64,000 nt of DNA. Origin: Azotobacter chroococcum (lineage in GTDB: Bacteria; Pseudomonadota; Gammaproteobacteria; Pseudomonadales; Pseudomonadaceae). Position numbers and translations under genes: made by a program. Shown here piece after piece: positions 1-8,459 of this stretch. The stretch is from NCBI RefSeq assembly GCF_004339665.1, contig NZ_SMMU01000005.1, positions 124,001 to 188,000 of the forward strand, given 5' to 3'. The notes beneath the pieces were generated by a model that made no database searches, was not told where the DNA came from, and saw nothing but the letters and a program-made list of their open reading frames with translations. The number at the start of each line of letters is the position of its first letter. Position 1 is the first letter of the stretch.

Positions 1-509
1 TGGCCGAAGCCCTGCCCGAGGCCGACGGCTATGCCCTGGACATCTCCCGCGAGGCGGTCAAGCGGGCCTGCCGCCGGGCCCCGCAGCTGACCTGGCTGGT
101 CGCCAGCATGGCCCGGGTGCCGCTGGCCGACGCCAGCTGCGGGCTGCTGGCCAGCGTGTTCAGCCCGCTCGACTGGCAGGAGGCCCGCCGCCTGCTGGCC
201 CCCGGCGGCGGCCTGCTGCGCATGGGACCGACCCGCGAGCACCTGCTGGAGCTGCGCGGCCTGCTCTACGACGAGGTGCGCGAGTACGACGACGCCAAGC
301 ACCTGTCGCTGATTCCGCCGGGCATGCATCTCGCGCACAGCGAAACGCTGAGCTACCGGCTGCGGCTGGACAACGCCGAGGACCGCGCCGACCTGCTGGC
401 GATGACCCCGCACGGCTGGCGCGCCAACGCCGAGCGCCGCGCCGCGGTGATCGCCGCGCCCTTAGAGGTCACCATTGCCATACGCTACGATTGGATCGAA
501 CGAAACTAG
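1..509 (+). CDS. rlmA: 23S rRNA (guanine-N1)-methyltransferase RlmA, C-terminal part
   Basis: Only the last ~168 codons are in the window; the gene begins to the left. The frame opens in the SAM-binding Rossmann domain: DGYALDISREAVK resembles the acidic strand that binds the SAM ribose. It continues through the LLAPGG segment and the family's C-terminal region (HLLELRGLLYDEV, then MTPHGWRA). RlmA-type enzymes methylate N1 of guanine 745 in 23S rRNA using S-adenosylmethionine; the N-terminal zinc-binding part would lie outside the window. It stops 18 bases before the next gene on the same strand, so the two may be co-transcribed. The family call rests on the whole C-terminal pattern; the exact methylated base is inferred. 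Confidence 0.85.
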   Translation, partial: AEALPEADGYALDISREAVKRACRRAPQLTWLVASMARVPLADASCGLLASVFSPLDWQEARRLLAPGGGLLRMGPTREHLLELRGLLYDEVREYDDAKHLSLIPPGMHLAHSETLSYRLRLDNAEDRADLLAMTPHGWRANAERRAAVIAAPLEVTIAIRYDWIERN

Positions 510-527
510 CCGGAGAGTCCGCCAGCC

Positions 528-902
528 ATGCGCCAACCCGATATCGAGATCTACCTGAAGGACGGCGATCAGCAGGCAGTCACCGACTGGCTGAACGCGA
601 CGATCGGCCCCTGCACGCCCTGGCGCCGCCAGGGCCAGACCTTCAAGTGCCAGGCCGCCAACGGCGCGCCCGTCACCTGGCTGCCGAACGCGGTGGGCAA
701 GTGGCACACCCTGTTCATCGAGAGCGAGCGGACGCCCTGGGAGGACGACCTGGCCTTCGCCCGCGCCGCCTTTGCCGCACTGGGCGTGGAGATCCGCTGT
801 GCGCCGGGAGGCTGGCAGGAAGAGGACGGCATCGATGCCGCCGACCGCTGGATCAAGATCAACGGCGAGGGTGAGCAGGAGTTTATCTGGCGGACCCAGT
901 GA
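528..902 (+). CDS. conserved hypothetical protein, 124 aa
   Basis: Small soluble acidic protein that I recognise only as a pseudomonad conserved hypothetical. There is no signal peptide or membrane segment. It is rich in Trp (seven or so) and has a C-terminal stretch WIKINGEGEQEFIW that looks like paired beta strands. It starts with ATG 18 bases after the rlmA stop, and AGTCCGCC-like sequence rather than a strong Shine-Dalgarno precedes it, which suggests translational coupling to rlmA. No function can be assigned. Coding is supported by GC3 bias and by the clean fit between rlmA and the hairpin at 946-970. Confidence 0.75.
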   Translation: MRQPDIEIYLKDGDQQAVTDWLNATIGPCTPWRRQGQTFKCQAANGAPVTWLPNAVGKWHTLFIESERTPWEDDLAFARAAFAALGVEIRCAPGGWQEEDGIDAADRWIKINGEGEQEFIWRTQ

Positions 903-945
903 GGGTCCCGGGAAGGCACCGGCGGCAGCCGGAAGCCGGAAGCGA

Positions 946-970
946 ACAGGCCCGTCGCTGACGGGCCTGT
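946..970. terminator. hairpin between convergent genes
   Basis: Perfect 11-bp stem (946-956 with 960-970) around a 3-base loop, between the plus-strand gene ending at 902 and the cold-shock gene ending at 977. No long T tract follows on either strand, so it is only a probable bidirectional terminator. Confidence 0.55.
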
Positions 971-976
971 CGGGTA

Positions 977-1186
977 CTACACTCTGGAGACGTCTTCCGC
1001 CTGCAGGCCCTTCTGGCCCTGGATCACCGAGAACTCCACCTTCTGTCCCTCGATCAGGGAGCGATGACCTTCGCCGCGGATGGCGCGGTAATGGACGAAC
1101 ACGTCCGGGCCGCTCTCGCGCTGAATGAATCCATAGCCTTTGGCATCATTGAACCACTTGACGGTTCCGACCTCACGATCAGCCAT
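977..1186 (-). CDS. cold-shock domain protein (CspA family)
   Basis: A 69-residue single-domain cold-shock protein. The five-stranded OB fold carries RNP1 (KGYGFI, about residues 15-20) and RNP2 (VFVHY, about 27-31), the aromatic patch that binds single-stranded RNA and DNA. An upstream in-frame ATG would add 18 residues that do not belong to the family. The start at 1186 is preceded by GGAGAGAG at good spacing and gives the usual length. Family members act as RNA chaperones and antiterminators; whether this one is cold-induced cannot be read here. In the second motif HYRAI replaces the common HFSAI. The long upstream region (1187-1482) could supply a structured leader as in other csp mRNAs. 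Confidence 0.92.
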   Translation of the reverse strand: MADREVGTVKWFNDAKGYGFIQRESGPDVFVHYRAIRGEGHRSLIEGQKVEFSVIQGQKGLQAEDVSRV

Positions 1187-1322
1187 TACCACTCTCTCCA
1201 AACATGCAATTTTGTTGTTTGCCTTACCAGAGGCCACCAAGGCCCGCGGACGTGCTCCAAACCCTCAAACATGCTCGATCACTAGGGTGTTGAAGGCGCA
1301 TCCCTGGAAGCACCGCTTCGGC

Positions 1323-1328
1323 AGTATA
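1323..1328 (-). promoter_or_regulatory. candidate -10 box for the cold-shock gene
   Basis: On the minus strand this reads TATACT, five of six to consensus, about 137 bases upstream of the csp start. No convincing -35 element sits 16-18 bases further up. If used, it would give an untranslated leader of roughly 130 bases, as is common for csp mRNAs. The rest of 1187-1482 holds only this candidate and the palindrome at 1390-1425. Confidence 0.35.
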
Positions 1329-1389
1329 AAGCAACCGTCAGGGCTGGAAAGGACTTTTTGTCGCAGGCACGCAACCCCTCCAGATCAAT

Positions 1390-1425
1390 AAATCAGTCGA
1401 AAATCTGAGTATTTTCGACTGATTT
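1390..1425. repeat. perfect 15-bp inverted repeat, 6-base loop
   Basis: Bases 1390-1404 pair without mismatch with 1411-1425 around CTGAGT. The arms are AT-rich compared with the surrounding DNA. It lies between the end of the ABC operon (1483) and the csp gene. On the minus strand it could end ABC-operon transcription, but only a short run (TTTATT) follows the stem, so a protein-binding operator is an alternative. Confidence 0.7.
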
Positions 1426-1482
1426 CAGGCTTTTCGCCCACTCCACCAGCAATAACCCTATGTTTGATAGGCGATTTTCCCC

Positions 1483-3318
1483 TCAGACCCAGCGCCGACG
1501 ACGCCACAGCCAGACTGCCAGCACGCCCAGGGTCAGCAGCAGCGGCACCAGGGCGATGTTGAGGAGCTTGAGGGTGCGCCCGAGGGCCTCGATGTCGGCG
1601 TTGAGCTGGTAGCGCACCTCGCGCAGCTCCTTGCGGATGCGCAGCTTCTCCTGCATGAACTGCTGCAGCGTGGCCTGCTGCTCGGCGTTCAGTTCCAGGG
1701 CCTTGCCCGGCTCCTCGCTCTGCTGCAGGGCGGCGAGCTGCTGCTCGGTCTGCGCCAGGCGCTGCTGCAACACCTCCTCCTTCTTGCGGAAGCGCGCCTC
1801 GGCCTCGCGCTGCAGCGCCTCGACCACCACGAACGGACGGCTGAAGCGGCCGCGCGAACGCACCTCGATCAGCGCGTCGGAGCCGGCCAGGTTGTCCAGC
1901 GCGTTGATCGCCAGGCTGGCATTGTCGGCGAACGGCTGCGGGATGCGCTGGCCGAAGAAGTCCTGCACCCGCACCCACATGCGGTCGCTGAGCAGGTCGC
2001 TGTCGGCGACCACGATCAGGTTGATGTTGTCGGCCGCCTTGAGACCGTCCTTGCGTCCCTCGATGCCACCCGGATAGGCCGACCTGGCCGGCCCGCTGAT
2101 CCGCGCGGCCAGGGTGTAGCGCTCGCCGGTCGGCTGCAGGTCGCCGAGCAGGGTCTGCGGATCGTCGACGGCGGCGACCCGCTCGGCATCCAGCGGCATG
2201 GCGTAGGCGGAGCTGTGGATCAGCGGCACGAAACGGGTCGAGGCGCCCTCCACGGGGTCGAGGATGCCGGCGCTGGCGACGGTCAGGGTTTCCAGCCCGG
2301 CGGTGCTGACGTCCTGCTCGTCCAGCGCCGCGGCCGGCAGGCTCAGCCAGGCGGGATGGCGCACCGCCCGCTGGCCCTGGCCAACGCTCACCGCCATGGC
2401 GTAGGCGGCATCGCCGAGCACCTCGCCGGGGCGCAGGCGCAGGCCCCAGGCCTTGAACAGCGGCTCCAGGTCGGAGGCCCGGCCAGCGCCCATCTCGCCG
2501 CTCAGGCTCATGCCCGTGTCGGTCTCGCTGAGCGGATCGACGAAGGCCAGCAGCTTGCCGCCGCGCAGCACGAACTGGTCGATGGCGTAGAGGGTCTGCT
2601 CCGGCAGCTGCTTCGGGTGCACCAGCAGCAGCACCGAAACCTCCTCGGGAATCTGGTCGATGCCGGTCTCCAGGCTTTCGATGTGGAACAGCTGGCGGAT
2701 CTCCTCGAGCACCATCCAGGGCGGCGTCGGCTGCCCGGCCAGCATGTCGAAGCCACCGTTCAGCTGCAGCCCGGAAAGCACCCCGACCACCGGCAGCGCG
2801 GGATGCGCCAGGCTCTGCACCAGGCGGCTGATCTCGTACTCGAGGAATTCCTCCTGGTCCAGCGGGAAGAACGGGATCGCCTGGGTGTTGCCCGCCGGAT
2901 TGCGGCCGGCCAGGCCGAAGTAGATCTGCTCGCCGCCCTGGTTCAGCGGCACCGCCTGCAGGCCGAACTCGGCGGCGCGGTCCTCATCCTCGGAGAACGG
3001 CTCGGGATCGACGATGTGCAGGCGCAGCCTGCCGTCCGCGACGCGCTCGTAGGCCTTGAGCATTTCCTCGACGCGCCGGGCGTAGTTGCGCAGCGGCGCC
3101 AGCTCGCGGGTGGCCTGGTCGGAGTAGAAGAAGTACAGGTCGAGCGGCTCGTCCAGCTCGGCGAGGACCCGCTCGGTGCCGGCGGACAGGGTGTAGAGCT
3201 TCTGCTCGGTGAGGTCCAGGCGGGCGTTGCCGAGCAGCTGCCCGGAGAGGATGTTGAAGACGAGAAACGCCGCGGCGATGAGCAGCAGCCCGGCGCCGGA
3301 ATACAGGATCTTCTTCAT
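1483..3318 (-). CDS. GldG-like ABC transporter auxiliary protein
   Basis: 611-residue membrane-anchored protein of the ABC_transp_aux (GldG) family. An N-terminal transmembrane helix (about residues 7-27) is followed by a large extracytoplasmic region with the typical opening LDLTEQKLYTLSAGT. A coiled-coil stretch rich in Glu, Gln and Arg lies at about 500-580, and a C-terminal helix LVPLLLTLGVLAVWLW leads to an Arg-rich cytoplasmic tail. It is the last gene of a three-gene operon; its ATG follows the permease stop by one base. In gliding bacteroidetes GldG works with GldA and GldF. In pseudomonads the same trio is present without gliding motility and its substrate is unknown. Confidence 0.85.
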   Translation of the reverse strand: MKKILYSGAGLLLIAAAFLVFNILSGQLLGNARLDLTEQKLYTLSAGTERVLAELDEPLDLYFFYSDQATRELAPLRNYARRVEEMLKAYERVADGRLRLHIVDPEPFSEDEDRAAEFGLQAVPLNQGGEQIYFGLAGRNPAGNTQAIPFFPLDQEEFLEYEISRLVQSLAHPALPVVGVLSGLQLNGGFDMLAGQPTPPWMVLEEIRQLFHIESLETGIDQIPEEVSVLLLVHPKQLPEQTLYAIDQFVLRGGKLLAFVDPLSETDTGMSLSGEMGAGRASDLEPLFKAWGLRLRPGEVLGDAAYAMAVSVGQGQRAVRHPAWLSLPAAALDEQDVSTAGLETLTVASAGILDPVEGASTRFVPLIHSSAYAMPLDAERVAAVDDPQTLLGDLQPTGERYTLAARISGPARSAYPGGIEGRKDGLKAADNINLIVVADSDLLSDRMWVRVQDFFGQRIPQPFADNASLAINALDNLAGSDALIEVRSRGRFSRPFVVVEALQREAEARFRKKEEVLQQRLAQTEQQLAALQQSEEPGKALELNAEQQATLQQFMQEKLRIRKELREVRYQLNADIEALGRTLKLLNIALVPLLLTLGVLAVWLWRRRRWV

Positions 3319-3319
3319 G

Positions 3320-4054
3320 TCAGTCGGCCTTCTTCAGATCGACCACCACGGCGGTGGCGGCCAGCCAGGCGGCGATCAGGGAGACGAAGTAGAGCAGGTC
3401 GCGCAGGTCGAGCACGCCCTTGCTGATCGCATCGAAACGCACCAGGAAGCTCAGCGAGGCCACCGCGTCGAGCAGCCACTGCGGCGCCCAGCCGGCGAAG
3501 GCGTCGAGCACCAGCGGAAAGCCGCTGACGACGAACAGGAAGCTCAGGCTGACGGCGAGGATGAAGGCGATCACCTGGTTCTTCGCCAGCGCCGACATGC
3601 ACGAGCCGATCGCCAGGTAGGCGCCGGCCAGCAGCCAGCTGCCGAGGTAGCCGGTGAGGATCGCGCCGTTGTCCGGCTCGCCCAGATAGTTGACGGTGAG
3701 CACCAGGGGAAAGGTCAGCAGCAGGGCCAGGCCGGCGAACGCCCAGGCGGCGAGGAACTTGCCGGCGACCGCCTCGAAGCGGCTGATCGGCAGGGTCATC
3801 AGCAGCTCGATGGAGCCCGACTTGCGCTCCTCGGCCCAGAGGCGCATGGCGATGGCCGGCACCAGGAACAGGTAGAGCCAGGGATGGAAATTGAAGAAGG
3901 GCGCGAGACTCGCCTGGTTGCTCTCGAAGAAGCGCCCCAGGTAGAAGGTGAACACCCCGGAGAGGACCAGGAAGATCAGGATGAACACGTAGGCCAGGGG
4001 CGTGGCGAAATAGCTGCCCAGCTCGCGCCTGAAGACCGCCGGTAGCTGTCTCAT
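3320..4054 (-). CDS. ABC-2 type permease, GldF-like
   Basis: 244-residue integral membrane protein with about six transmembrane segments (for example VFILIFLVLSGVFTFYLG and GLALLLTFPLVLTVNYL) and the conserved cytoplasmic loop RLWAEERKSGSIELLMTLP that couples ABC-2 permeases to their ATPase. The start codon overlaps the ATPase stop by four bases (ATGA) and the stop lies one base before the GldG-like gene, so the three products are made together. The protein should form the membrane channel of an exporter. The substrate is unknown. Confidence 0.88.
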   Translation of the reverse strand: MRQLPAVFRRELGSYFATPLAYVFILIFLVLSGVFTFYLGRFFESNQASLAPFFNFHPWLYLFLVPAIAMRLWAEERKSGSIELLMTLPISRFEAVAGKFLAAWAFAGLALLLTFPLVLTVNYLGEPDNGAILTGYLGSWLLAGAYLAIGSCMSALAKNQVIAFILAVSLSFLFVVSGFPLVLDAFAGWAPQWLLDAVASLSFLVRFDAISKGVLDLRDLLYFVSLIAAWLAATAVVVDLKKAD

Positions 4055-4971
4055 GCCGCCTCCCCCCGGGTCAGGGCGCGGAACACCTCATCGAGGCGGC
4101 CGCGCTCCACGTCCAGCTCGCGCACCTTCCAGCCGCGCTGGTGGATCAGCGCATTGATCTGGGGAAAGATCACCTCGCCCGGCCTGGCCAGCACGGTGAG
4201 GCTGCCCTCCCGGGAATTGGCCTCGACCCCGGCGACGCCCGGCAGCGCCGCCAGTGCGTCCTGCTCCAGGCCCTCGCCGACCAGGGTCACCGCCTGGTGG
4301 TAGCGCGAGCGGCTTTCCAGCTCCAGCGGCGTACCGTCGGCCACCAGCCGGCCGGCGGCGATGATCAGCGCGCGGCTGCACACCGCCGCCACCTCCTCGA
4401 GGATATGGGTGGAGATGATGACGATGCGGTCGCGGGCAAGCTCTGCGATCAACTGGCGCACCTGGTGCTTCTGGTTGGGATCGAGGCCGTCGGTCGGCTC
4501 GTCGAGGATCAGCACCGGCGGCTCGTGGAGGATCGCCTGGGCCAGGCCGACCCGGCGCTTGAAGCCCTTGGAGAGGGTGTCGATGGTCTGGCCGAGGACC
4601 ATCTCCAGCTCCAGCCGGGCCACCGCCGCCTCGACCCGGCGCCGCTTCTCCGCGCCGCGGAAGCCGCGCACCTCGGCGATGAAGCCGAGGAAGCCGGCCA
4701 CGCGCATGTCGCCATAGCAGGGCGCGCCCTCCGGCAGATAACCGATCTGCCGCTGGGCCTGGAGGGTCTGGCGCTGAATGTCGAAGCCGAGGATGCGCGC
4801 GCTGCCGGAGGTCGGCGCGAGAAAGCCGGTGAGCATCTTCATGGTGGTGGACTTGCCGGCGCCGTTGGGGCCGAGAAAGCCCAGCACCTCCCCCGGCTGG
4901 ACGCGGAAGGACAGGTTGTCCACCACGGTGTGCTGCGCGAAGCGCCTGGTCAGGTTGTCTATCTCGATCAT
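4051..4971 (-). CDS. ABC transporter ATP-binding protein, GldA/CcmA-like
   Basis: 306-residue ATPase that powers the adjacent permease. All nucleotide-binding motifs are visible: Walker A GPNGAGKST (34-42), signature LSKGFKRR, Walker B LILDEPTDGLDP and the switch histidine in IISTHI. After the ~220-residue ABC core a C-terminal extension (GVAGVEANSREGSLTVLA) resembles the accessory domain of export ATPases. It is the first gene of the operon. A good promoter lies at 5132-5160 and a terminator-like hairpin lies in the leader at 5047-5066, so expression may be attenuated. Confidence 0.92.
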   Translation of the reverse strand: MIEIDNLTRRFAQHTVVDNLSFRVQPGEVLGFLGPNGAGKSTTMKMLTGFLAPTSGSARILGFDIQRQTLQAQRQIGYLPEGAPCYGDMRVAGFLGFIAEVRGFRGAEKRRRVEAAVARLELEMVLGQTIDTLSKGFKRRVGLAQAILHEPPVLILDEPTDGLDPNQKHQVRQLIAELARDRIVIISTHILEEVAAVCSRALIIAAGRLVADGTPLELESRSRYHQAVTLVGEGLEQDALAALPGVAGVEANSREGSLTVLARPGEVIFPQINALIHQRGWKVRELDVERGRLDEVFRALTRGEAA

Positions 4972-5046
4972 GGCCTCTCATCCGTGTGGTGAGGCCCTCC
5001 CGCCAGCCGGCGGCCTTGGGCGGGAAGCGCCTCGTTCGATCCGTTG

Positions 5047-5066
5047 AAAAACCCGGCGTGCCGGGT
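5047..5066 (-). terminator. terminator-like hairpin inside the ABC operon leader
   Basis: On the minus strand a perfect 7-bp GC stem (5060-5066 with 5051-5057) with a 2-base loop runs straight into five T residues (5047-5051). It sits 75 bases before the ATPase start and about 60 bases after the predicted transcription start. A 9-base segment at 5100-5108 is exactly complementary to 5041-5049, which covers the T tract. This is the layout of a transcription attenuator, or of the end of a small RNA. The rest of the 326-base gap (4972-5297) shows only the promoter below. Confidence 0.5.
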
Positions 5067-5131
5067 CGGCCCGGAAGCCGATGGCCGCCTAAGGACGCGT
5101 TCAACGGCCGATGTAGTGAATGCCGGCGGAC

Positions 5132-5160
5132 TATAAGGAGTCGGTCGACGGCCTGGCAAG
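5132..5160 (-). promoter_or_regulatory. candidate sigma-70 promoter of the ABC operon
   Basis: Minus-strand TTGCCA (5155-5160) and TTATAG (5132-5137) are separated by 17 bases. Transcription would start near 5125, giving a ~150-base leader that contains the hairpin at 5047-5066. Confidence 0.5.
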
Positions 5161-5297
5161 AGACTGCCCGGCGCCGTGGACTGTCGCCACGCAGCCGCTC
5201 TGCCACACGGTCGGGAAGCGTTTCGCGATGCGCCCGGATGTTCCGCCCCACCCGCCTCGGCTAAGCTGGCCGCCCCTTTTCCGCACGGAATGCCATC

Positions 5298-5975
5298 ATG
5301 CGTCGCCTCGTCCCCTTGCTCGCCGGCCTCATGCTGAGCGCCAACGCCCTCGCCCTCACCCTCGCCGATCTCACGCAACAGGACGCCAGTGGCGGACTCA
5401 AGGATACGCTCAGCCAGGGCGCCCAGCTGGCAGTGCAGCAACTGGGCCGGCCCGGCGGTTTCAGCAACGACCCCGAACGGCGCATCGAACTGCCGGGCAA
5501 GCTCGGCAAGATCGCTCAGACCATGAAGATGATGGGCATGGGCAGCCAGGTCGAGCAGCTCGAGACCCGCATGAACCAGGCCGCCGAGGCCGCCGTGCCA
5601 CAGGCCCAGGCCCTGCTGCTGGACGCCGTGCGCCGGATGACCGTGACCGACGCCAAAGCGATCCTCGCCGGTCCGCAGGATGCGGCCACCCAGTACCTCG
5701 ACCGCAGCAGCCGCGAGCAGATCCGCGCCCGCTTCCTGCCCATCGTCAAGCAGGCGACCGACCAGGTCGGCCTGGCCCAGAAGTACAACGCCTTCGCCAG
5801 CCAGGCGGCGAGCTTCGGCGCGATCGATGCGAAGAGCACCAACCTCGAGGGCTACGTCACCGACCAGGCGCTCGACGGCCTGTTCGAGGTGATCGCCGCG
5901 GAAGAGGCGAAGATCCGCGAGAACCCGGCCGCGGCCGCCAGCAGCCTGGCGAAGAAGGTGCTCGGCGCGCTGTGA
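5298..5975 (+). CDS. DUF4197 exported protein
   Basis: 225-residue protein with a cleavable signal peptide (basic RR, hydrophobic LVPLLAGLMLSANALA). The mature part is almost entirely helical and matches the DUF4197 family: LSQGAQLAVQQL near the start, the Met-rich KMMGMGSQ stretch, and the C-terminal VTDQALDGLFEVIAAEEAKIRENP. Family function is unknown; location should be periplasmic. It is transcribed away from the ABC operon and ends nine bases before the convergent rsmJ stop. There is no operon partner, and no lipobox or metal-binding motif was seen. Confidence 0.85.
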   Translation: MRRLVPLLAGLMLSANALALTLADLTQQDASGGLKDTLSQGAQLAVQQLGRPGGFSNDPERRIELPGKLGKIAQTMKMMGMGSQVEQLETRMNQAAEAAVPQAQALLLDAVRRMTVTDAKAILAGPQDAATQYLDRSSREQIRARFLPIVKQATDQVGLAQKYNAFASQAASFGAIDAKSTNLEGYVTDQALDGLFEVIAAEEAKIRENPAAAASSLAKKVLGAL

Positions 5976-5984
5976 CGCGCGCGC

Positions 5985-6764
5985 CTATCCCTTCAGCGAC
6001 TGCAGGGGGTAGATGTCATAGCGGCTCGACTTGCCGTCCAGACTGTAGCCTGGCTTCGGCCCCTCGATGCAGGGCGCCTTGCGCGGGCGCTTGACCACCA
6101 CCCGGTGGCTGGCCAACGCCAGGGCGCCCGCGAGCAGGGCCGGCGCGTCTGGATCGTCGCCGACCAGCGGGCGGAACAGGCGCATCTCCTTCTTCACCAG
6201 GGCGCTCTTGTCGCGGTGGGGGAACATCGGATCGAGATGGATCACCTGCGGCGGCTCGTCCTGCCACTGGCGCATCAGCGCGATGGCGTCGCCCTGCAGC
6301 AGGCGCATGCGCGCGACGATGGGAGCGATCTCCGGGTCCCGGGCGGCACGGGCCAGGCCGTCCGCGAGCAGCGCGCCGATCAAGGGCTGACGCTCGATCA
6401 GGGTCACCTCGCAGCCCAGGCAGGCGAGCACGAAGGCGTCGCGTCCCAGCCCGGCGGTGGCGTCGAGAACCTTCGGCCGCACGCCCGGCTGCACGCCGAC
6501 CGCCCTGGCGATCATCTGCCCGCTGCCGCCGCCGAACAGCCGCCGGTGCGCCGCCGCCCCCTCGACGAAGTCGACCCGCACCGGCCCGGGCGCCTGCGCT
6601 CCCAGTTCGGCCAGTTGCAGCCCCTGCTCGCCGAGCTGCAGGGCGAACTGCGCCTCGCCGCCGAGCGGCAGGCCCAGGCGCTCGGCCAGGGCCTGTGCCG
6701 TCTGATCAAATACCGGGTCCAGGGCCTCGACCCGAACGCATACCGCAGGGCTTTCGTCGATCAT
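5985..6764 (-). CDS. rsmJ: 16S rRNA (guanine1516-N2)-methyltransferase RsmJ
   Basis: SAM-dependent methyltransferase that modifies G1516 of 16S rRNA in E. coli. Diagnostic segments are [17 protein letters not shown], the SAM-binding [16 protein letters not shown], the catalytic [19 protein letters not shown] and a C-terminal RYDIYPL. The open frame continues upstream into the extensin-like gene. The start at 6764 ([15 protein letters not shown]) gives the normal ~260 residues; ATG at 6818 is the alternative, and neither has a strong ribosome binding site. It is last in the minus-strand run that starts with adk. Confidence 0.9.
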   Translation of the reverse strand: MIDESPAVCVRVEALDPVFDQTAQALAERLGLPLGGEAQFALQLGEQGLQLAELGAQAPGPVRVDFVEGAAAHRRLFGGGSGQMIARAVGVQPGVRPKVLDATAGLGRDAFVLACLGCEVTLIERQPLIGALLADGLARAARDPEIAPIVARMRLLQGDAIALMRQWQDEPPQVIHLDPMFPHRDKSALVKKEMRLFRPLVGDDPDAPALLAGALALASHRVVVKRPRKAPCIEGPKPGYSLDGKSSRYDIYPLQSLKG

Positions 6765-6871
6765 CACCACACGCTCGAAAAGGGCCGCCGCGGCGGCCGT
6801 CAACTCCAGGCCCGGCATTCTGCCAGAGTCGGGGCCATTCCCGGCGCTTCGGAAGGCTGAAGCCTCCGGTT

Positions 6872-7561
6872 CTAGCGGCAGAGCCGTCCCGGCCCCATGT
6901 CGACGTGCAGGTGGTCGCGGTGGGCGGCGTTGTAATCCGGGCCTAGGGTGACGTTGAAGAAGCGGCAAGCGGCATCGCGCACCAGGCGCAGAAAGCGTGC
7001 CGCCTCGTCATCGCCGCCCCAGTCGCGGGCCACGGTGATGCGCCGGCCGTCACCCAGGCGGAAACCGGCGATGTCCAGGGCATTGGCGCTGGCATGCTGA
7101 CTGCGCCTGGCACTGCGCGCGATGTTGCGGCAGGCGAAGCTGCCATAGTGATCGATGCGCACTACCGGCTGGCCGAACACCTGCCGGGCCGCAGGCTGCA
7201 GGCCATGGCGCTCGAACAGGGCATAGCCGACGGCGAGCGGGCAGGTGACCGTGAAGCTGGCATTGAAGGCAACCTCGGCGGAATACAGGCGCACGCTGTT
7301 CTCGATCGGGCAGTCGGGCGCCGGCCGAGTGTCGGCCAAGGCAGTGTAGCGCAGTGCGGAGCTGGCCAGCGCCGCGGCGCAGAGCGCGGGATCATGTCGC
7401 AGACGCCACTGCTTGAAGGGGGTGAGCAGGTTCGGCGGGGCCCGCACATCCAGCGGCGCCCAGGGATTCCAGCGGGGCGGCACGGCCGGCCAGGCCTGCC
7501 AGCCGATCCAGACGATCCCTGCCAGCAGCGCGCACATCAAGAGCCAGAGAACGAAGGGCAT
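6872..7561 (-). CDS. extensin-like C-terminal domain protein
   Basis: 229 residues with one N-terminal transmembrane helix ([17 protein letters not shown]) and an extensin_C domain. The conserved metal-site segments are visible: [14 protein letters not shown] (about residues 163-176) and DHLHVDMG near the C-terminus. These resemble the His/Asp ligands of the M15 (D-Ala-D-Ala carboxypeptidase) fold, so the protein is probably a periplasmic peptidoglycan-related hydrolase or binding protein anchored in the inner membrane. Four or more conserved Cys (PALCAA, APDCPIE, FACRNI, AACRFF) could form disulfides. It lies 35 bases downstream of the DUF72 gene in the same direction. Confidence 0.82.
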   Translation of the reverse strand: MPFVLWLLMCALLAGIVWIGWQAWPAVPPRWNPWAPLDVRAPPNLLTPFKQWRLRHDPALCAAALASSALRYTALADTRPAPDCPIENSVRLYSAEVAFNASFTVTCPLAVGYALFERHGLQPAARQVFGQPVVRIDHYGSFACRNIARSARRSQHASANALDIAGFRLGDGRRITVARDWGGDDEAARFLRLVRDAACRFFNVTLGPDYNAAHRDHLHVDMGPGRLCR

Positions 7562-7596
7562 GTCCTTGAGGCAACGAACAAGCGGCTTGGTTGCAC

Positions 7597-8451
7597 TTAA
7601 AGCAGATCGAGCTGAGAACTCCCAACTGCTGGCGGGTCCGTCAGCGGCGGCAGTCCCGGCAGACGTGTCCTCAGTTGCTCATGGAAGCGCCGCGCCAGCT
7701 CGGGAGCCAGGAGGTTGTCCGGGGTGTGCAGAAAGACGTAGGGATGCCGGCCCTCCTCGATCCAGGCGGCGATCTTGTCCACCCAGGGCGCCATGAAGGG
7801 GTCATTGGCGGCGAGCACGGGATGGCCGATGAAGCGCACCTGCGGGAATGCGCTGAGGGCAGCCGGGCGCACCGGCAACCGCGGCTTCTTCGCCTGGGCG
7901 TGGCGCACCGCCGGCGTGTCATCGTGGCAGCTGAACAGGGCCCGGGAATCCAGGCACAGGCGCTCGACGCCGGCATCGCGCAGCAGGCGGTTCAGCGCCC
8001 GCTCCTCCGCGCCGCGCTGGAAGAAGGCCGGATGGCGGACCTCCACCGCCAAGGGGCGCTCGAACCGGGCGAGAAAATCCGTCAGCTCGCCGAGGCGCGC
8101 CGGGCCGAAACTGGCCGGCAGTTGCAGCCAGAACGGCGTGACCCGCTCGCCCAATGGCGCCAGCAGCGCGACGAAGGCCCGGGTAGCCGATATCTGCTGA
8201 CGCAGGTCGGCCGAGTGGCTGATGTCCCGCGGCAGCTTGGCGCAGAAGCGGAAATGCGCCGGCATGCGCTGCGCCCAGCGCTGCACGGTGACCGCCGAGG
8301 GCCGGGCATAGAAGGTGGTGTTGCCCTCGACCGCGTTGAACACCCGCGCGTAGAGGGCCAGGTAGTCGGCCGCCGGCGCGCCGTCCGGGTAGAGGCCGCC
8401 GCGCCAGGCCGCCTCGCTCCAGGAGGGACAGCCGAGACAATAGGGCAGCAT
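7597..8451 (-). CDS. DUF72 family protein (YecE-like)
   Basis: 284-residue TIM-barrel protein of the DUF72/YecE family. Diagnostic motifs are the opening GCPSWSE, the NTTFYARP loop, FRFCAKLPRDISH, and AVEVRHPAFF. Molecular function has not been established for the family; an enzymatic role is likely from the barrel fold. The start at 8451 was chosen because the frame upstream runs into tsaB. The ATG lies eight bases after the tsaB stop, so the two are translationally linked. An upstream in-frame extension was rejected because it only mirrors tsaB codons. Confidence 0.85.
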   Translation of the reverse strand: MLPYCLGCPSWSEAAWRGGLYPDGAPAADYLALYARVFNAVEGNTTFYARPSAVTVQRWAQRMPAHFRFCAKLPRDISHSADLRQQISATRAFVALLAPLGERVTPFWLQLPASFGPARLGELTDFLARFERPLAVEVRHPAFFQRGAEERALNRLLRDAGVERLCLDSRALFSCHDDTPAVRHAQAKKPRLPVRPAALSAFPQVRFIGHPVLAANDPFMAPWVDKIAAWIEEGRHPYVFLHTPDNLLAPELARRFHEQLRTRLPGLPPLTDPPAVGSSQLDLL

Positions 8452-8459
8452 CGGCGAAG

